This document shows positions 1-8,157 of a DNA stretch of 36,344 nucleotides, one piece after another. This DNA comes from an uncultured Porphyromonas sp. Its GTDB lineage: Bacteria > Bacteroidota > Bacteroidia > Bacteroidales > Porphyromonadaceae. Each line of letters starts with the position of its first letter. Position 1 is the first letter of the stretch. The notes below the pieces were generated by a model. The model was not told the origin of the DNA and searched no databases. It saw only the letters and a program-made list of their open reading frames with translations. Location of the stretch: the NCBI RefSeq assembly GCF_915070105.1, contig NZ_CAJZFJ010000015.1:1-36344 (forward strand). Reading direction: 5' to 3'. The translations under genes and the position numbers were made by a program.

Positions 1-103
1 TCCGATCTGGAGTAGGGGGCGGGGTGGGAGTAGGGGTGGGTATCTCCTTGCGACAGCCACTGAGGGCAACGAGGGCAAGGAGTACAAATACAAGGGTTCT
101 CAT
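1..103 (-). CDS. Lipoprotein, N-terminal part only (runs off the window start)
   Basis: The ATG lies at 103-101 and the frame is open to position 1, giving 34 residues. The N-terminus is a type II signal peptide (MRTLVFVLLALVALSGC) with lipobox LSGC and acceptor Cys17, followed by a charged RKE and a Pro/Thr-rich linker (TPTPTPPPTP). This is typical of Bacteroidota outer-membrane lipoproteins, where such a linker tethers a folded domain lying further downstream. The function cannot be assigned because the mature domain is outside the window. A -7-like promoter box lies about 57 bp upstream of the start. The gene is divergent from the ABC transporter pair, with almost 1 kb between them. Confidence 0.85.
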   Translation of the reverse strand, partial: MRTLVFVLLALVALSGCRKEIPTPTPTPPPTPDR

Positions 104-159
104 ATATAATTACTGTGTTACTGCGATTAAAACGCTTCTTATAATGTCTTTATTGCCTG

Positions 160-167
160 CAAAGGTA
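160..167 (-). promoter_or_regulatory. Bacteroidota -7 box (TACCTTTG) for the lipoprotein gene
   Basis: The minus strand reads TACCTTTG, a match to the Bacteroidota primary sigma -7 consensus TAnnTTTG. It lies about 57 bp upstream of the lipoprotein ATG, implying a 5' leader of about 50 nt. No clear TTTG -33 element was found at the expected spacing; an AT-rich stretch (GATTTAAC) lies roughly there. Confidence 0.45.
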
Positions 168-531
168 CCCTTTTCCTGTTAAATCATCTTTTCGTCCCCG
201 TGCCTCCATCTCCTTATCGCTCTTGTTTGTAATTCCGTAATCTAGCTCCTCCGAGCCGTTATCTCCTGACTTGTTTACCGCTTGATCTCTAGTATATGTC
301 TATGGCTAAGTATGCTTCACAGCCTCTTTGCTTGCTTTAGACTTGTATAATCTGGCTATTGGCCTCTGCTCCTCCCTCTGTCCTTCCTTATCCCCATTGG
401 ATAGCGGTTAGGTGAGGGGATAGCTATTCTATTCCCAGCTCCTCTTACTCCTAGGTAGGAGAAGATTTGGGGGAGGGGGCACGGAGATCAAAAAAAGAGT
501 TCACCTAACTGTCTCTGTGTCAAATATTCCT

Positions 532-692
532 AGAGGGCAAAAACGTTCATACCGAGAGCGCACTTGCGCTCTCGGTATGAACGCCTCGGCGCTCTAAGTA
601 AGATCGTGGGAGCGTTCATACCGAGATCGTGAGTGCGAACATATAATGAACGCTTTCGTCACCTATGTAACGGTGATGGAAGCATTCATACC
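532..692. repeat. 69-bp tandem repeat made of 23-bp subunits
   Basis: Blocks starting at 532, 601 and 670 share ..CGTTCATACCG-type ends (the last copy reads GCATTCATACC) and are exactly 69 bp apart. Inside each 69-bp unit there are three 23-bp parts: 555 and 624 start AGAGCGCAC and AGATCGTGA, and 578 and 647 both start TGAACGC and end GTA. The parts at 601 and 624 share AGATCGTG. About 2.3 copies are recognisable. The three-part unit equals three times the 23-bp period of the other arrays in this window, but the sequence is different. Confidence 0.75.
544..583. repeat. Perfect inverted repeat, 19-bp arms and 2-nt loop
   Basis: The arm CGTTCATACCGAGAGCGCA (544-562) is followed by CT and then by its exact reverse complement (565-583). 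It sits inside the first copy of the 69-bp repeat; the second copy (613 onward) has only a decayed version of the palindrome, and 645-690 forms a further imperfect hairpin. There is no T-run on either side, so it is not a standard intrinsic terminator. A cruciform, protein site or small mobile-repeat remnant are possible. Confidence 0.85.
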
Positions 693-1004
693 GTGTCCTC
701 TCCTAGGGAGTCTGTACCCCCTTCGTAATGGCTGTTATGTACCACCTACTTCTCCTCATCCAGCGAGAGTGGAGCCAAGGGATGGGGTGTGTCCCCTCTC
801 TCCCTCATCCTTGCTCTCTAAAGGAGGAGGCTAGGTTTACCTTTGTTTATATTATAGGAGCATGGCTGTGGGGGGGTGGATGTCTCCCTTATATCGCCTA
901 GGAGATAGACTTAGGAGGGGGGAGAAGGGGTAGTGATGTTTACATATATTTAATGTGCTTGATTGATAGAGTGTTAGGTGTGTATTTGTCTGCGGTTGTT
1001 TTAT

Positions 1005-1012
1005 TATCTTTG
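1005..1012 (+). promoter_or_regulatory. Bacteroidota -7 box (TATCTTTG) for the ABC operon
   Basis: TATCTTTG matches TAnnTTTG exactly. A TTTG at 985-988 could be the -33 element, but the spacing (16 nt) is shorter than usual. The predicted transcript would start near 1018, about 80 nt before the first ABC gene. Confidence 0.5.
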
Positions 1013-1098
1013 CGGGGTAGAAGGGATGATGAGCACCTATTCACTCTCCTCTATTTCCCCTGGAATGCACAACACATTATAGATCGCGAACCCAAAAT

Positions 1099-2859
1099 AT
1101 GATGGATATACTACGACGCGTTAGAGGTTACATGGGTAGCAGAAGCTACCTACTGCCCCTCTCACTCATCTTCTCTGCGATGAGTGGATTGCTGTCGCTT
1201 GTTCCCTACGTCTTCATTTGGCTCATCGCTCGTACACTCTTCTCCTTCAAGGTAGAGATTGATTACCAGCTGGTAGTCCGCTATTCCATTTGGGCTGTCG
1301 GGATGACCATTGGTAGCTTCGTCTGTTATTTCATCTCGGGAACACTCGCCCATCTAGCAGCCTTTCGGGTAGAGATCAATATGCGTCGTCGAGCCATGCG
1401 CTCCTTGATGAATATGCCGATGGGCTTCTTCGAGGGCAAGAGTGGGGGACGTATGCGCAAGGTGATCGATGAGAATGCCTCGGAGACTCACACCTTCATC
1501 GCACATATCCTTCCTGATCTGATGGGGAGTATCGTCGCTCCAATTGTTGTGCTGGTGATGATCTTCGTCTTCGACTATCGTCTAGGCATAGCCTGCTTGA
1601 TCCCGATTATCCTGGCCTTCCTCATCATTGTCTCCATGATGGACTCGAAGACCAACGACTTCCAGCGTCGCTATCTGCTCGCTCTGGAGGAGATGAGCGG
1701 AGAGGCCGTGGAGTATGTGCGGGGGATCCCTGTGGTCAAGGTCTTTCAGCAGACGATCTATTCCTTTAAGCGGTTCTACAATAGTATCATCAGCTATCGT
1801 GAGTTAGTCACCCGCTATACGGGGAGACTACGGGCTCGTATGATCCTATATCTGATACTCATCCATGCCATCCCTTACTTCCTCATCCCGACCTCTATCC
1901 TCATCGTCTACCATGAGGGAGACTATAGCCTAACGATAGCCGATACACTCCTCTATCTCCTACTGGCTCCCGTGCTCACGACCAGCATCATGAAGGTGAT
2001 GAACCTCCAGTACACACTCTTCAATGCAGAGCAGGCCATCTCTCGTGTGGAGGAGCTGACTCACTCAGGCGAGCCACTAATGGAGGTTGAGGACGGTATG
2101 GTTCCCAAGCGTTTTGACCTTCACTTTGAGGGTGTTTCCTTTCGCTACCCAGGATCTACCTCAGATGTCCTACAGGATATCTCGTTCCATATCCCCGAGG
2201 GGCAGATCTATGCCCTCGTGGGGCCCTCTGGCTCGGGGAAGACTACGATATCCCGCCTCGTACCCCGCTTTTGGGATCCAGTCGGAGGAGGGATCTTCAT
2301 CGGAGGAATCGATGTGAAGAATATTGCCAAGGCGGAGCTGATGCGTGAGGTCGCCTTCGCATTCCAAGATGCACGTCTCTTCAAGACCACCCTCAGAGAG
2401 AACATCACCTACGGCAGTCCCCATGCCACAGAGGCTGAAATCGCACGTGTGATACGTCTCTCACGCTGTGAGGAGATCATCCAACGTCTGCCACAGGGAC
2501 TGATGACTCCTATCGGAGGAGAGAAGGGGGTATACCTCTCGGGTGGTGAACAGCAGCGTATAGCACTGGCTCGAGCTCTGCTGAAGGATGCCCCTATCGT
2601 CGTCCTTGATGAAGCCACAGCCTTCGCTGATCCCGAGAACGAACATCTCATCCAGCGAGCCTTCTCAGAACTCGTCCGAGGTAAGACCACCCTGATGATA
2701 GCTCACCGTCTGACCTCGATCCAGCATGTGGACTGTATCCTCGTCCTCGATCGTGGCCGTATCGTGGAGCGAGGAACCCATGAGGAGCTCCTCGCCCAGC
2801 AGGGACTCTATAGTCGTATGTGGGCGGAGTATCAGAAAGCTATATCCTGGAGTATCTAG
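1099..2859 (+). CDS. ABC exporter half-transporter (permease-ATPase fusion), subunit 1
   Basis: A 586-residue protein with an N-terminal type IV (exporter-fold) membrane domain of about six helices (residues about 15-310) and a C-terminal nucleotide-binding domain. Visible motifs are Walker A GPSGSGKT (375-382), signature LSGGEQQR (480-487), Walker B IVVLDEAT with Asp504 and catalytic Glu505, and the H-loop His536. The segment after Walker B reads AFADPEN, not the usual SALD; I associate this with the YbtP/IrtA-like branch that moves siderophores or related compounds, from memory. The next gene starts 5 nt after its stop and encodes a matching half, so the two probably form a heterodimer in the inner membrane. 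The start could be either of two adjacent ATGs (1099 or 1102). The substrate is unknown. Confidence 0.93.
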   Translation: MMDILRRVRGYMGSRSYLLPLSLIFSAMSGLLSLVPYVFIWLIARTLFSFKVEIDYQLVVRYSIWAVGMTIGSFVCYFISGTLAHLAAFRVEINMRRRAMRSLMNMPMGFFEGKSGGRMRKVIDENASETHTFIAHILPDLMGSIVAPIVVLVMIFVFDYRLGIACLIPIILAFLIIVSMMDSKTNDFQRRYLLALEEMSGEAVEYVRGIPVVKVFQQTIYSFKRFYNSIISYRELVTRYTGRLRARMILYLILIHAIPYFLIPTSILIVYHEGDYSLTIADTLLYLLLAPVLTTSIMKVMNLQYTLFNAEQAISRVEELTHSGEPLMEVEDGMVPKRFDLHFEGVSFRYPGSTSDVLQDISFHIPEGQIYALVGPSGSGKTTISRLVPRFWDPVGGGIFIGGIDVKNIAKAELMREVAFAFQDARLFKTTLRENITYGSPHATEAEIARVIRLSRCEEIIQRLPQGLMTPIGGEKGVYLSGGEQQRIALARALLKDAPIVVLDEATAFADPENEHLIQRAFSELVRGKTTLMIAHRLTSIQHVDCILVLDRGRIVERGTHEELLAQQGLYSRMWAEYQKAISWSI

Positions 2860-2864
2860 TCTCT

Positions 2865-4673
2865 ATGCCCATGACAGCGAAAAAAGATTCGGATATGACC
2901 TCCTATATCGCTCGTGATGTGACCCCGCTTGAGCGTCGCTTTGCCCTCTCTCCGACAGGGGCTCGAGACCTCAAACGAGGTATCTTGTATTCGACTTTAC
3001 TCAACCTCACCTTCATCCTACCCTCCGTCTTTGTCTTTATCTTCTTCTCGGACTTCCTACGTCCCGCCTTTGGTCGAGGCGAGGCGAAGTATGGATGGCA
3101 GCTCTATCTGATCTTAGCCTTAGCCTTCACCCTAGTGACTGCAGTGGTCTCCTACCTACAGTACTCTAGCACCTTCATGGCGGTCTATCGGGAGAGTGCT
3201 GATAGGCGGATACGTGTGGCAGAAAAGCTTCGTCGGCTACCGCTCTCCTTCTTCGGTCGGCATGATCTGTCAGATCTGACTTCTACGGTCATGGCAGACA
3301 ATACCGAGCTGGAGCATACCTTCTCCCACGCTGTCCCCCAGCTCTTTGCCTCTATAATCAGTGTGGTGCTCATTACTCTCTCGCTGTGCTTCTATGACTG
3401 GCGTCTCTCGGTTGCCCTCCTTGCTCCGCTTCCCCTGGTAGTCCTCATCGTACTCGTGACAAGACGTATGCTGCGAGGACGCTTCCAAGAGAGCTATCGT
3501 CTCAAGCGTCAGGTGACCGAGGATATCCAGCAGGGACTAGAGAACATACGTGAGATCAAAGCATATAGAGGAGAGCAGGCTTATCTGAGGGCACTAGATC
3601 ACTCTCTAAATGTCCTAGAGGAGGAGATGATCCGTGATGAGCTCTTGGCCAGTGTGTGTATGAATGCCTCAGTCGTGCTCCTACGGCTGGGGCTTGCCTT
3701 TGTTGCCATCCTCGGAGCTTCGCTTCTGCAGGCTGGGACACTGGATCTGATGGCCTATCTAGTCTTCCTTGTCTTTGGCTCTTCAGTATACATCCCTATT
3801 GAGGAGGTGCTGAACTATTCGATCCTATTGAGTTACCTAGATGTTCGTATCTCCCGTGTGCGTCAGATCGAGGAGATGCCGGTACAGACTGGGAAGGCAG
3901 AGGTCACGATACGTCGCTATGACATAGCCTTCGACCATGTCTCCTTCGCCTATGAGCCTGGACGAGAGGTGCTCCATGATATATCTTTCACCGCTCGGCA
4001 GGGAGAGGTAACCGCCCTAGTGGGCTCCTCAGGAGGAGGCAAGAGCACGATCGCCAAGCTCGCTGCTCGCTTCTGGGATATAGAAGAGGGACGTATTACG
4101 CTCGGAGGTCGGGATATATCGCAGATTGATCCCGAGGCACTGCTGGCACACTTCGCCATCGTCTTTCAGGATGTGGTACTCTTCAACGCTTCAGTAATGG
4201 ATAATATCCGCATTGGTCGCTCGGGGGCTACCGATGAGGAGGTGATAGAGGCTGCTCGCCTAGCACGCTGCGAGGAGTTCGTCAGCCAGCTCCCCGAGGG
4301 CTATGATACGCTCATCGGAGAGAATGGGCAGAAGCTCTCGGGGGGCGAACGTCAGCGAATCAGCATTGCCCGAGCCCTATTGAAGGATGCCCCAGTGATC
4401 CTCCTAGACGAGGCTACGGCCAGCCTTGACGTGGAGAATGAGACGCTACTGCAGCAGGGCATCAGCGAGCTGGTGCGTGACAAGACCGTCCTAATCATCG
4501 CCCATCGTATGCGTACCATTCGCCGAGCTGATCAAGTGATCGTCCTACGTGAAGGGCGAATCACCGAGAGTGGCAGCCCCGAGGAGCTGCTCGCTCAAGG
4601 TGGGGACTTCGCAGCTATGGTCGCCCTACAGATGAAGGAGCGGGAGGAGATAGCTGAGAAGATTAATAAGTAG
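2865..4673 (+). CDS. ABC exporter half-transporter (permease-ATPase fusion), subunit 2
   Basis: A 602-residue partner of the preceding gene. The frame is open from 2820, but the ATG at 2865 lies just 5 nt after the stop of subunit 1 and is preferred (2871 is a further possibility). The membrane domain covers roughly residues 35-330. The ATPase domain has Walker A GSSGGGKST (387-395), signature LSGGERQR (491-498), Walker B VILLDEAT (Asp515, Glu516) and the H-loop in IIAHRM. Both ATP sites of the presumed heterodimer therefore have intact consensus residues, unlike heterodimers with one dead site. A strong hairpin follows the stop, ending the two-gene operon. Confidence 0.93.
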   Translation: MPMTAKKDSDMTSYIARDVTPLERRFALSPTGARDLKRGILYSTLLNLTFILPSVFVFIFFSDFLRPAFGRGEAKYGWQLYLILALAFTLVTAVVSYLQYSSTFMAVYRESADRRIRVAEKLRRLPLSFFGRHDLSDLTSTVMADNTELEHTFSHAVPQLFASIISVVLITLSLCFYDWRLSVALLAPLPLVVLIVLVTRRMLRGRFQESYRLKRQVTEDIQQGLENIREIKAYRGEQAYLRALDHSLNVLEEEMIRDELLASVCMNASVVLLRLGLAFVAILGASLLQAGTLDLMAYLVFLVFGSSVYIPIEEVLNYSILLSYLDVRISRVRQIEEMPVQTGKAEVTIRRYDIAFDHVSFAYEPGREVLHDISFTARQGEVTALVGSSGGGKSTIAKLAARFWDIEEGRITLGGRDISQIDPEALLAHFAIVFQDVVLFNASVMDNIRIGRSGATDEEVIEAARLARCEEFVSQLPEGYDTLIGENGQKLSGGERQRISIARALLKDAPVILLDEATASLDVENETLLQQGISELVRDKTVLIIAHRMRTIRRADQVIVLREGRITESGSPEELLAQGGDFAAMVALQMKEREEIAEKINK

Positions 4674-4688
4674 AGTATATATCTACTG

Positions 4689-4747
4689 AGATGCCATAAG
4701 GCACAGAGGGCTCTGAACGTCAGAGCCCTCTGTGCCTTATGGCATCT
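4689..4747. terminator. Bidirectional hairpin, 28-bp perfect stem, 3-nt loop
   Basis: The left arm 4689-4716 and right arm 4720-4747 are exact reverse complements around the loop ACG. It lies between the convergent ABC operon and PAP2 gene, where a shared terminator is expected. It lacks a clear T-run on either side, so the mode of termination is uncertain; it may instead protect mRNA 3' ends. Confidence 0.7.
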
Positions 4748-4799
4748 TGGTGTGGAGAGACGCTGGTACGGGCTCTCCTATGCAATGTCGCTATTCTAA

Positions 4800-5504
4800 C
4801 TAGTGTGCCATTAGGCGCATTACCTCCAGGGCAAAGGCCAGGGTGATGGGGATCGTGAGGAAAAGGGCTGCATTGAGGAAGCCAATCCCTTCATGGAAGA
4901 TCTTCTCAGAGCTGCGGTAGCCCGTGCTGAGGATATTGTGGCGTACCCCGCTATATATGCGGTAGACTAGTAGGCCCACGAGGAGGCCGATTATGACCCC
5001 AGCGAGACAGTCCGAGGGGAAGTGTGCTCCTATATATACCCTGCTGTAAACGACCCATCCAACGAGTAGGAAGAGCAGGAGGGAGAAGAGGTGGTTGCGA
5101 AAGGTCAAGGCCAGCAAGGTCGCTACAGCAGCATAGTTGGCCGAGTGCCCCGAGAAGAACCCATAGAGATGCCCCTTGTATCCGAAGACCGAGTGTAGCT
5201 CATCCTCGAGCCAAGGGGTATGTGTCGGACGTAGTCGGCCGAAAAAGGGCTTGGCAAGGTGTGAGCTAAGTAGATCACCGAAGGCGATACAGAGCCCTAT
5301 GGCGAGTAGCAGTAGGATGGCCTCACTCTTCGGTCGCTTCCAAAAGAGGAAGATCAATAGAGCTATGGAGGGGAAGACCCACGAGGCGAAGTTGGAGATC
5401 AGCCACATCGCTGCATCCCAGTAAGCCGAGTGGTTGCCATTGATACTCTTCAGTAGCCCGATCTCTCCGGGTATAAAAGGAACGGAAAAAGAAGTCATAC
5501 GCAT
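4800..5504 (-). CDS. PAP2-family membrane phosphatase
   Basis: A 234-residue integral membrane protein with about six helices. All three PAP2 acid phosphatase motifs are visible: KPFFGRLRP (K85-x6-R92-P93), FSGH with catalytic His120, and SRVYIGAHFPSD (R155, His161, Asp165). Such enzymes remove phosphate from lipid phosphates such as undecaprenyl pyrophosphate, phosphatidate or lipid A, with the active site facing the periplasm. Bacteroidota lipid A phosphatases and undecaprenyl-pyrophosphatases belong here, but the substrate cannot be chosen from sequence. It follows batE by 17 bp and probably shares its transcript. An alternative start is Met3. Confidence 0.9.
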   Translation of the reverse strand: MRMTSFSVPFIPGEIGLLKSINGNHSAYWDAAMWLISNFASWVFPSIALLIFLFWKRPKSEAILLLLAIGLCIAFGDLLSSHLAKPFFGRLRPTHTPWLEDELHSVFGYKGHLYGFFSGHSANYAAVATLLALTFRNHLFSLLLFLLVGWVVYSRVYIGAHFPSDCLAGVIIGLLVGLLVYRIYSGVRHNILSTGYRSSEKIFHEGIGFLNAALFLTIPITLAFALEVMRLMAH

Positions 5505-5521
5505 TCTCGTTTGTCGTTAGG

Positions 5522-6310
5522 CTACCGGGGGAGTACAGCCTCCACCGATGAATTCTTCACCCAGCCTCGTCTCCCATCAGCTAGGGTGATTGTCTGCCAC
5601 TCGCCCTGTGCCTTCCCTGTCAGCTTTACACGAGAGCCTTCGTGCAGGGTGAAGGCGACCTCAGAGCTAGCCTCAGCCGAGGTATAGACATTGGTCTCGG
5701 GGCTGGTGATGACCGCTAGACTCTGGTAGGCTCTATCCGCATAGATCCAGTGTAGGATGAGCGCATTGGCAGAGAGTGAGACGATCATACAGCCTAACCC
5801 AAGGTAGAAGTACAGTCGTCTGCTACCCCGAGCACGAGCAAGGAAGAAGAGCACCCCGAAGAAGAGTGCCCCAGCGAAGAAGCCTATGCCTAGGGCTACG
5901 AGTGCAGGCATAGGAAGCAGATAGGCAATCTGTTCTCCGATAGTGGCGAACCAGTTCTTGCCATCCGAGAGTCTATCTATCGTCTTGCGTAGGGTGAGAT
6001 CCCTATTGTGTCGGGCGGCCTCATGACGAGGGTCAAGGTGCAGACAACGCTCGTAGGCCAGCACGGCATGCCCGAGGTCGCCGAGCTCGTAGTAGCTCGT
6101 CCCGAGGTCGTAGTACAGCCCCGAGTGTGGCCCCCGCTTCTGTAGGAGTGATTCGTAGAGCGTGACAGCTCCCTTGTAATCCCCTTGCTGGAAGAGGATC
6201 TTAGCCCTAGCTATATCCTCAGCTGCCATAGAGCGGTCGAGGGAGCAGAGGACGAGGAGACAGAGCAATAGGGTGCGCACCATCAGGCGACTATAATGGA
6301 TGAGGCTCAT
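5522..6310 (-). CDS. batE: BatE: TPR and SH3-like domain protein of the aerotolerance cluster
   Basis: The 262-residue product has an N-terminal signal segment, tetratricopeptide repeats at about residues 30-105 (for example the QQGDYKGAVTLYESLL helix pair and GTSYYELGDLGHAVLAYERCL), two central transmembrane helices (about 130-190) and a C-terminal bacterial SH3-like domain (about 200-260, ending RRGWVKNSSVEAV). This order is characteristic of BatE in Bacteroidota. It is the last bat gene, about 53 bp after batD, and is followed closely by the PAP2 gene. Met10 (6283) is a plausible alternative start giving a better signal peptide. BatE is thought to act with BatA-D in an envelope complex; its biochemistry is unknown. 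Confidence 0.88.
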   Translation of the reverse strand: MSLIHYSRLMVRTLLLCLLVLCSLDRSMAAEDIARAKILFQQGDYKGAVTLYESLLQKRGPHSGLYYDLGTSYYELGDLGHAVLAYERCLHLDPRHEAARHNRDLTLRKTIDRLSDGKNWFATIGEQIAYLLPMPALVALGIGFFAGALFFGVLFFLARARGSRRLYFYLGLGCMIVSLSANALILHWIYADRAYQSLAVITSPETNVYTSAEASSEVAFTLHEGSRVKLTGKAQGEWQTITLADGRRGWVKNSSVEAVLPR

Positions 6311-6363
6311 GAGATCTAGTGTATGAGGCGGATCGGATATTCCTAATAGGGTAGGGACAGAGA

Positions 6364-8157
6364 CTACTTGTGGAGCTCATGGCCATCTATCTGACCGATG
6401 ATGCCTGCCGCTCGGTCGTAGAGAAGCTGCATATCCCCCTCTCGGACTGGAGCAAAGCGGGCAAACTCCGCTTCGTCAATGACGGCGGTGAGCTCTCCGA
6501 TCAAGGACTGCTCTAGACCTCTGTCGGAGAGGATCTGGCTGACGGAGGCTCGGCTGAGCTCGGAGACAGGTAGACGGAGCTTGTCACCTAAGTACCCCCA
6601 GAGGGCACGCATGAGCTCCTCGTAGAAGGCATCACGACTGCCCTCACGCATGAGCTTATGAGCCTGGCGTAGACGCTTCGTGGCGACACTATTGGCTCGT
6701 GAGGCATTGTAGCTGAGGCTGTCAGCACGTAGACGACGAGAGCGAGCTAGGAGTGTATAGCCTCCACAGGCTAGTGCAAAGAGGGCGAGATAGAGGGCTG
6801 GATAGCCTAGCCCCTTGATGAGGCCGAACAGAGGTATACCATCTTCCCCGAGTTCTCCACGTACGGGGAGCATCCCCTGCTGATGTACGATAGCTCCATC
6901 AGCACCCTCACCAGCGAGAGCAGAGGAGGCCTTACCCTGCTTGATATCCAGAGTGAAGGACTGGGAATGGAGTGTCTCGTAGCGACGAGTCTGGGGGTTG
7001 AAGAACGAGAAGGAGACCGAGGGGATCGTGACCTTGCCCACACGGCGGGGGATGGCGAAGTACTCGATGACCTTCTTGCCACGGACATTGTTCGATGAGA
7101 TACTCTGCTCGTAGCTCTCCTTAGGGTCGTAGACCTCAAAGGATTCGGGGAACTGGAGCCGAGGAGCCTTAGCGAGCTTTAGGTTGCCTGTTCCCTCCAG
7201 GGTGAAGCGTATCGTGACGGATTCGTTGGTCTTCGGTGCTTTGGTCAGAAGCTCAGCCTTCATGCGGAAGGCTCCCACTGCTCCAGAGAAGTCACTAGGC
7301 TTACCCTCTGTGGGGAGCGGACGTACCTCGATGGGGACGGGTGTGGTGCGTAGATCCTTATCGACAATGGTCGTTGAGCCAAAGAAGGGGTCATCATCCT
7401 GCCCGTGTAAGGGGATGCGGATGCCGATCTCACTTACCGGTAGATGCAGAGTGCCTGCACGCTGGGGGAAGAGGACATCTTCACGGATGACCACTGTGCG
7501 GTAGTTCGTGCCCTGATAGTTCTCTAGTACGAGCTGTCGGCGTCCATCGTCTTCTGCTTCGCTCGCAGAGATGAAGCCATCATACTCGGGAGCCTTGAGG
7601 CTTGAGATCTCGAACTCTGTGGTGGAGTAGAGCTTGTACTGGACGGGGATAGCCTGCTGCTCATAGACGGAGGTCACACCAGGGATAGCTCGGTAGAGGT
7701 AGCGTCCGCTACCCGTGGCGGATGACTCTGCAGCTCCCCCCTTTCTGGGGAGGACACGTACATTGGCCCCCTGTACCTGCACCTTTCGACCGCCGATCGT
7801 GGCTGTGGTAGGGGCAACGGAGTAGTTGCCCGCCTGCTCAGCTAGGAGTGTGTAGGTTAGGCTTGTGGAGGAGCTAGAGGTCGATCGACCATTGACGCTA
7901 TGGAAGCTACTCATCGTCTGTCGGGCAGGGCCGTAGAGTACCTTGAGCCCATTGAGCTTGGGATTGTCAAAGCGCTCGATCTCCGCCTCGCCCTGTATGG
8001 TATAGACGAGCTGGAAGGGAGTCCCTTGGATCACCGTCGGTGGTACCTCCACTCGTACATTCTGGCTGTTCAGGGTGTAGGTAGAGGCTAGTAGGGCGAC
8101 TAGCGAGGCTAGACTATAGAGGATAGCCTTGCGGTATAATGCAGGTAGGGTTACCAT
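6364..8157 (-). CDS. batD: BatD, oxygen tolerance protein
   Basis: A 597-residue protein with an N-terminal hydrophobic signal or anchor (about 11-28), a long periplasmic region of beta-sandwich domains starting VRVEVPPTVIQGTPFQLVYTI (typical of the BatD family), a transmembrane helix near residues 450-470 (YPALYLALFALACGGYTLLA) and a cytoplasmic helical tail. The family is large and paired with the BatA/BatB von Willebrand A proteins, suggesting a scaffold. Its start overlaps the end of batC by 7 nt, so translation is probably coupled. No odd features were seen. Confidence 0.92.
   Translation of the reverse strand: MVTLPALYRKAILYSLASLVALLASTYTLNSQNVRVEVPPTVIQGTPFQLVYTIQGEAEIERFDNPKLNGLKVLYGPARQTMSSFHSVNGRSTSSSSTSLTYTLLAEQAGNYSVAPTTATIGGRKVQVQGANVRVLPRKGGAAESSATGSGRYLYRAIPGVTSVYEQQAIPVQYKLYSTTEFEISSLKAPEYDGFISASEAEDDGRRQLVLENYQGTNYRTVVIREDVLFPQRAGTLHLPVSEIGIRIPLHGQDDDPFFGSTTIVDKDLRTTPVPIEVRPLPTEGKPSDFSGAVGAFRMKAELLTKAPKTNESVTIRFTLEGTGNLKLAKAPRLQFPESFEVYDPKESYEQSISSNNVRGKKVIEYFAIPRRVGKVTIPSVSFSFFNPQTRRYETLHSQSFTLDIKQGKASSALAGEGADGAIVHQQGMLPVRGELGEDGIPLFGLIKGLGYPALYLALFALACGGYTLLARSRRLRADSLSYNASRANSVATKRLRQAHKLMREGSRDAFYEELMRALWGYLGDKLRLPVSELSRASVSQILSDRGLEQSLIGELTAVIDEAEFARFAPVREGDMQLLYDRAAGIIGQIDGHELHK

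Larger units (their letters stand above)
104..1098. other. Gene-free intergenic kilobase between divergent genes
   Basis: No convincing gene is present. Short open frames here lack homology that I recognise and cross the repeat array. The region holds a promoter-like box for the lipoprotein gene (160-167), a 69-bp tandem repeat (532-692) with a perfect palindrome (544-583), a promoter-like box for the ABC operon (1005-1012), and pyrimidine- or purine-rich stretches around 360-480 and 760-930 in which I see no further structure. Confidence 0.6.

Noticed and set aside
646..834. Plus-strand 62-codon open frame
   Set aside because: It begins inside the 69-bp repeat, has Pro/Ser-rich low-complexity translation and no homology that I recognise.
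2820..2864. Upstream start of ABC subunit 2
   Set aside because: It would overlap the end of subunit 1 by 40 nt; the ATG at 2865 is 5 nt after its stop and gives normal length.
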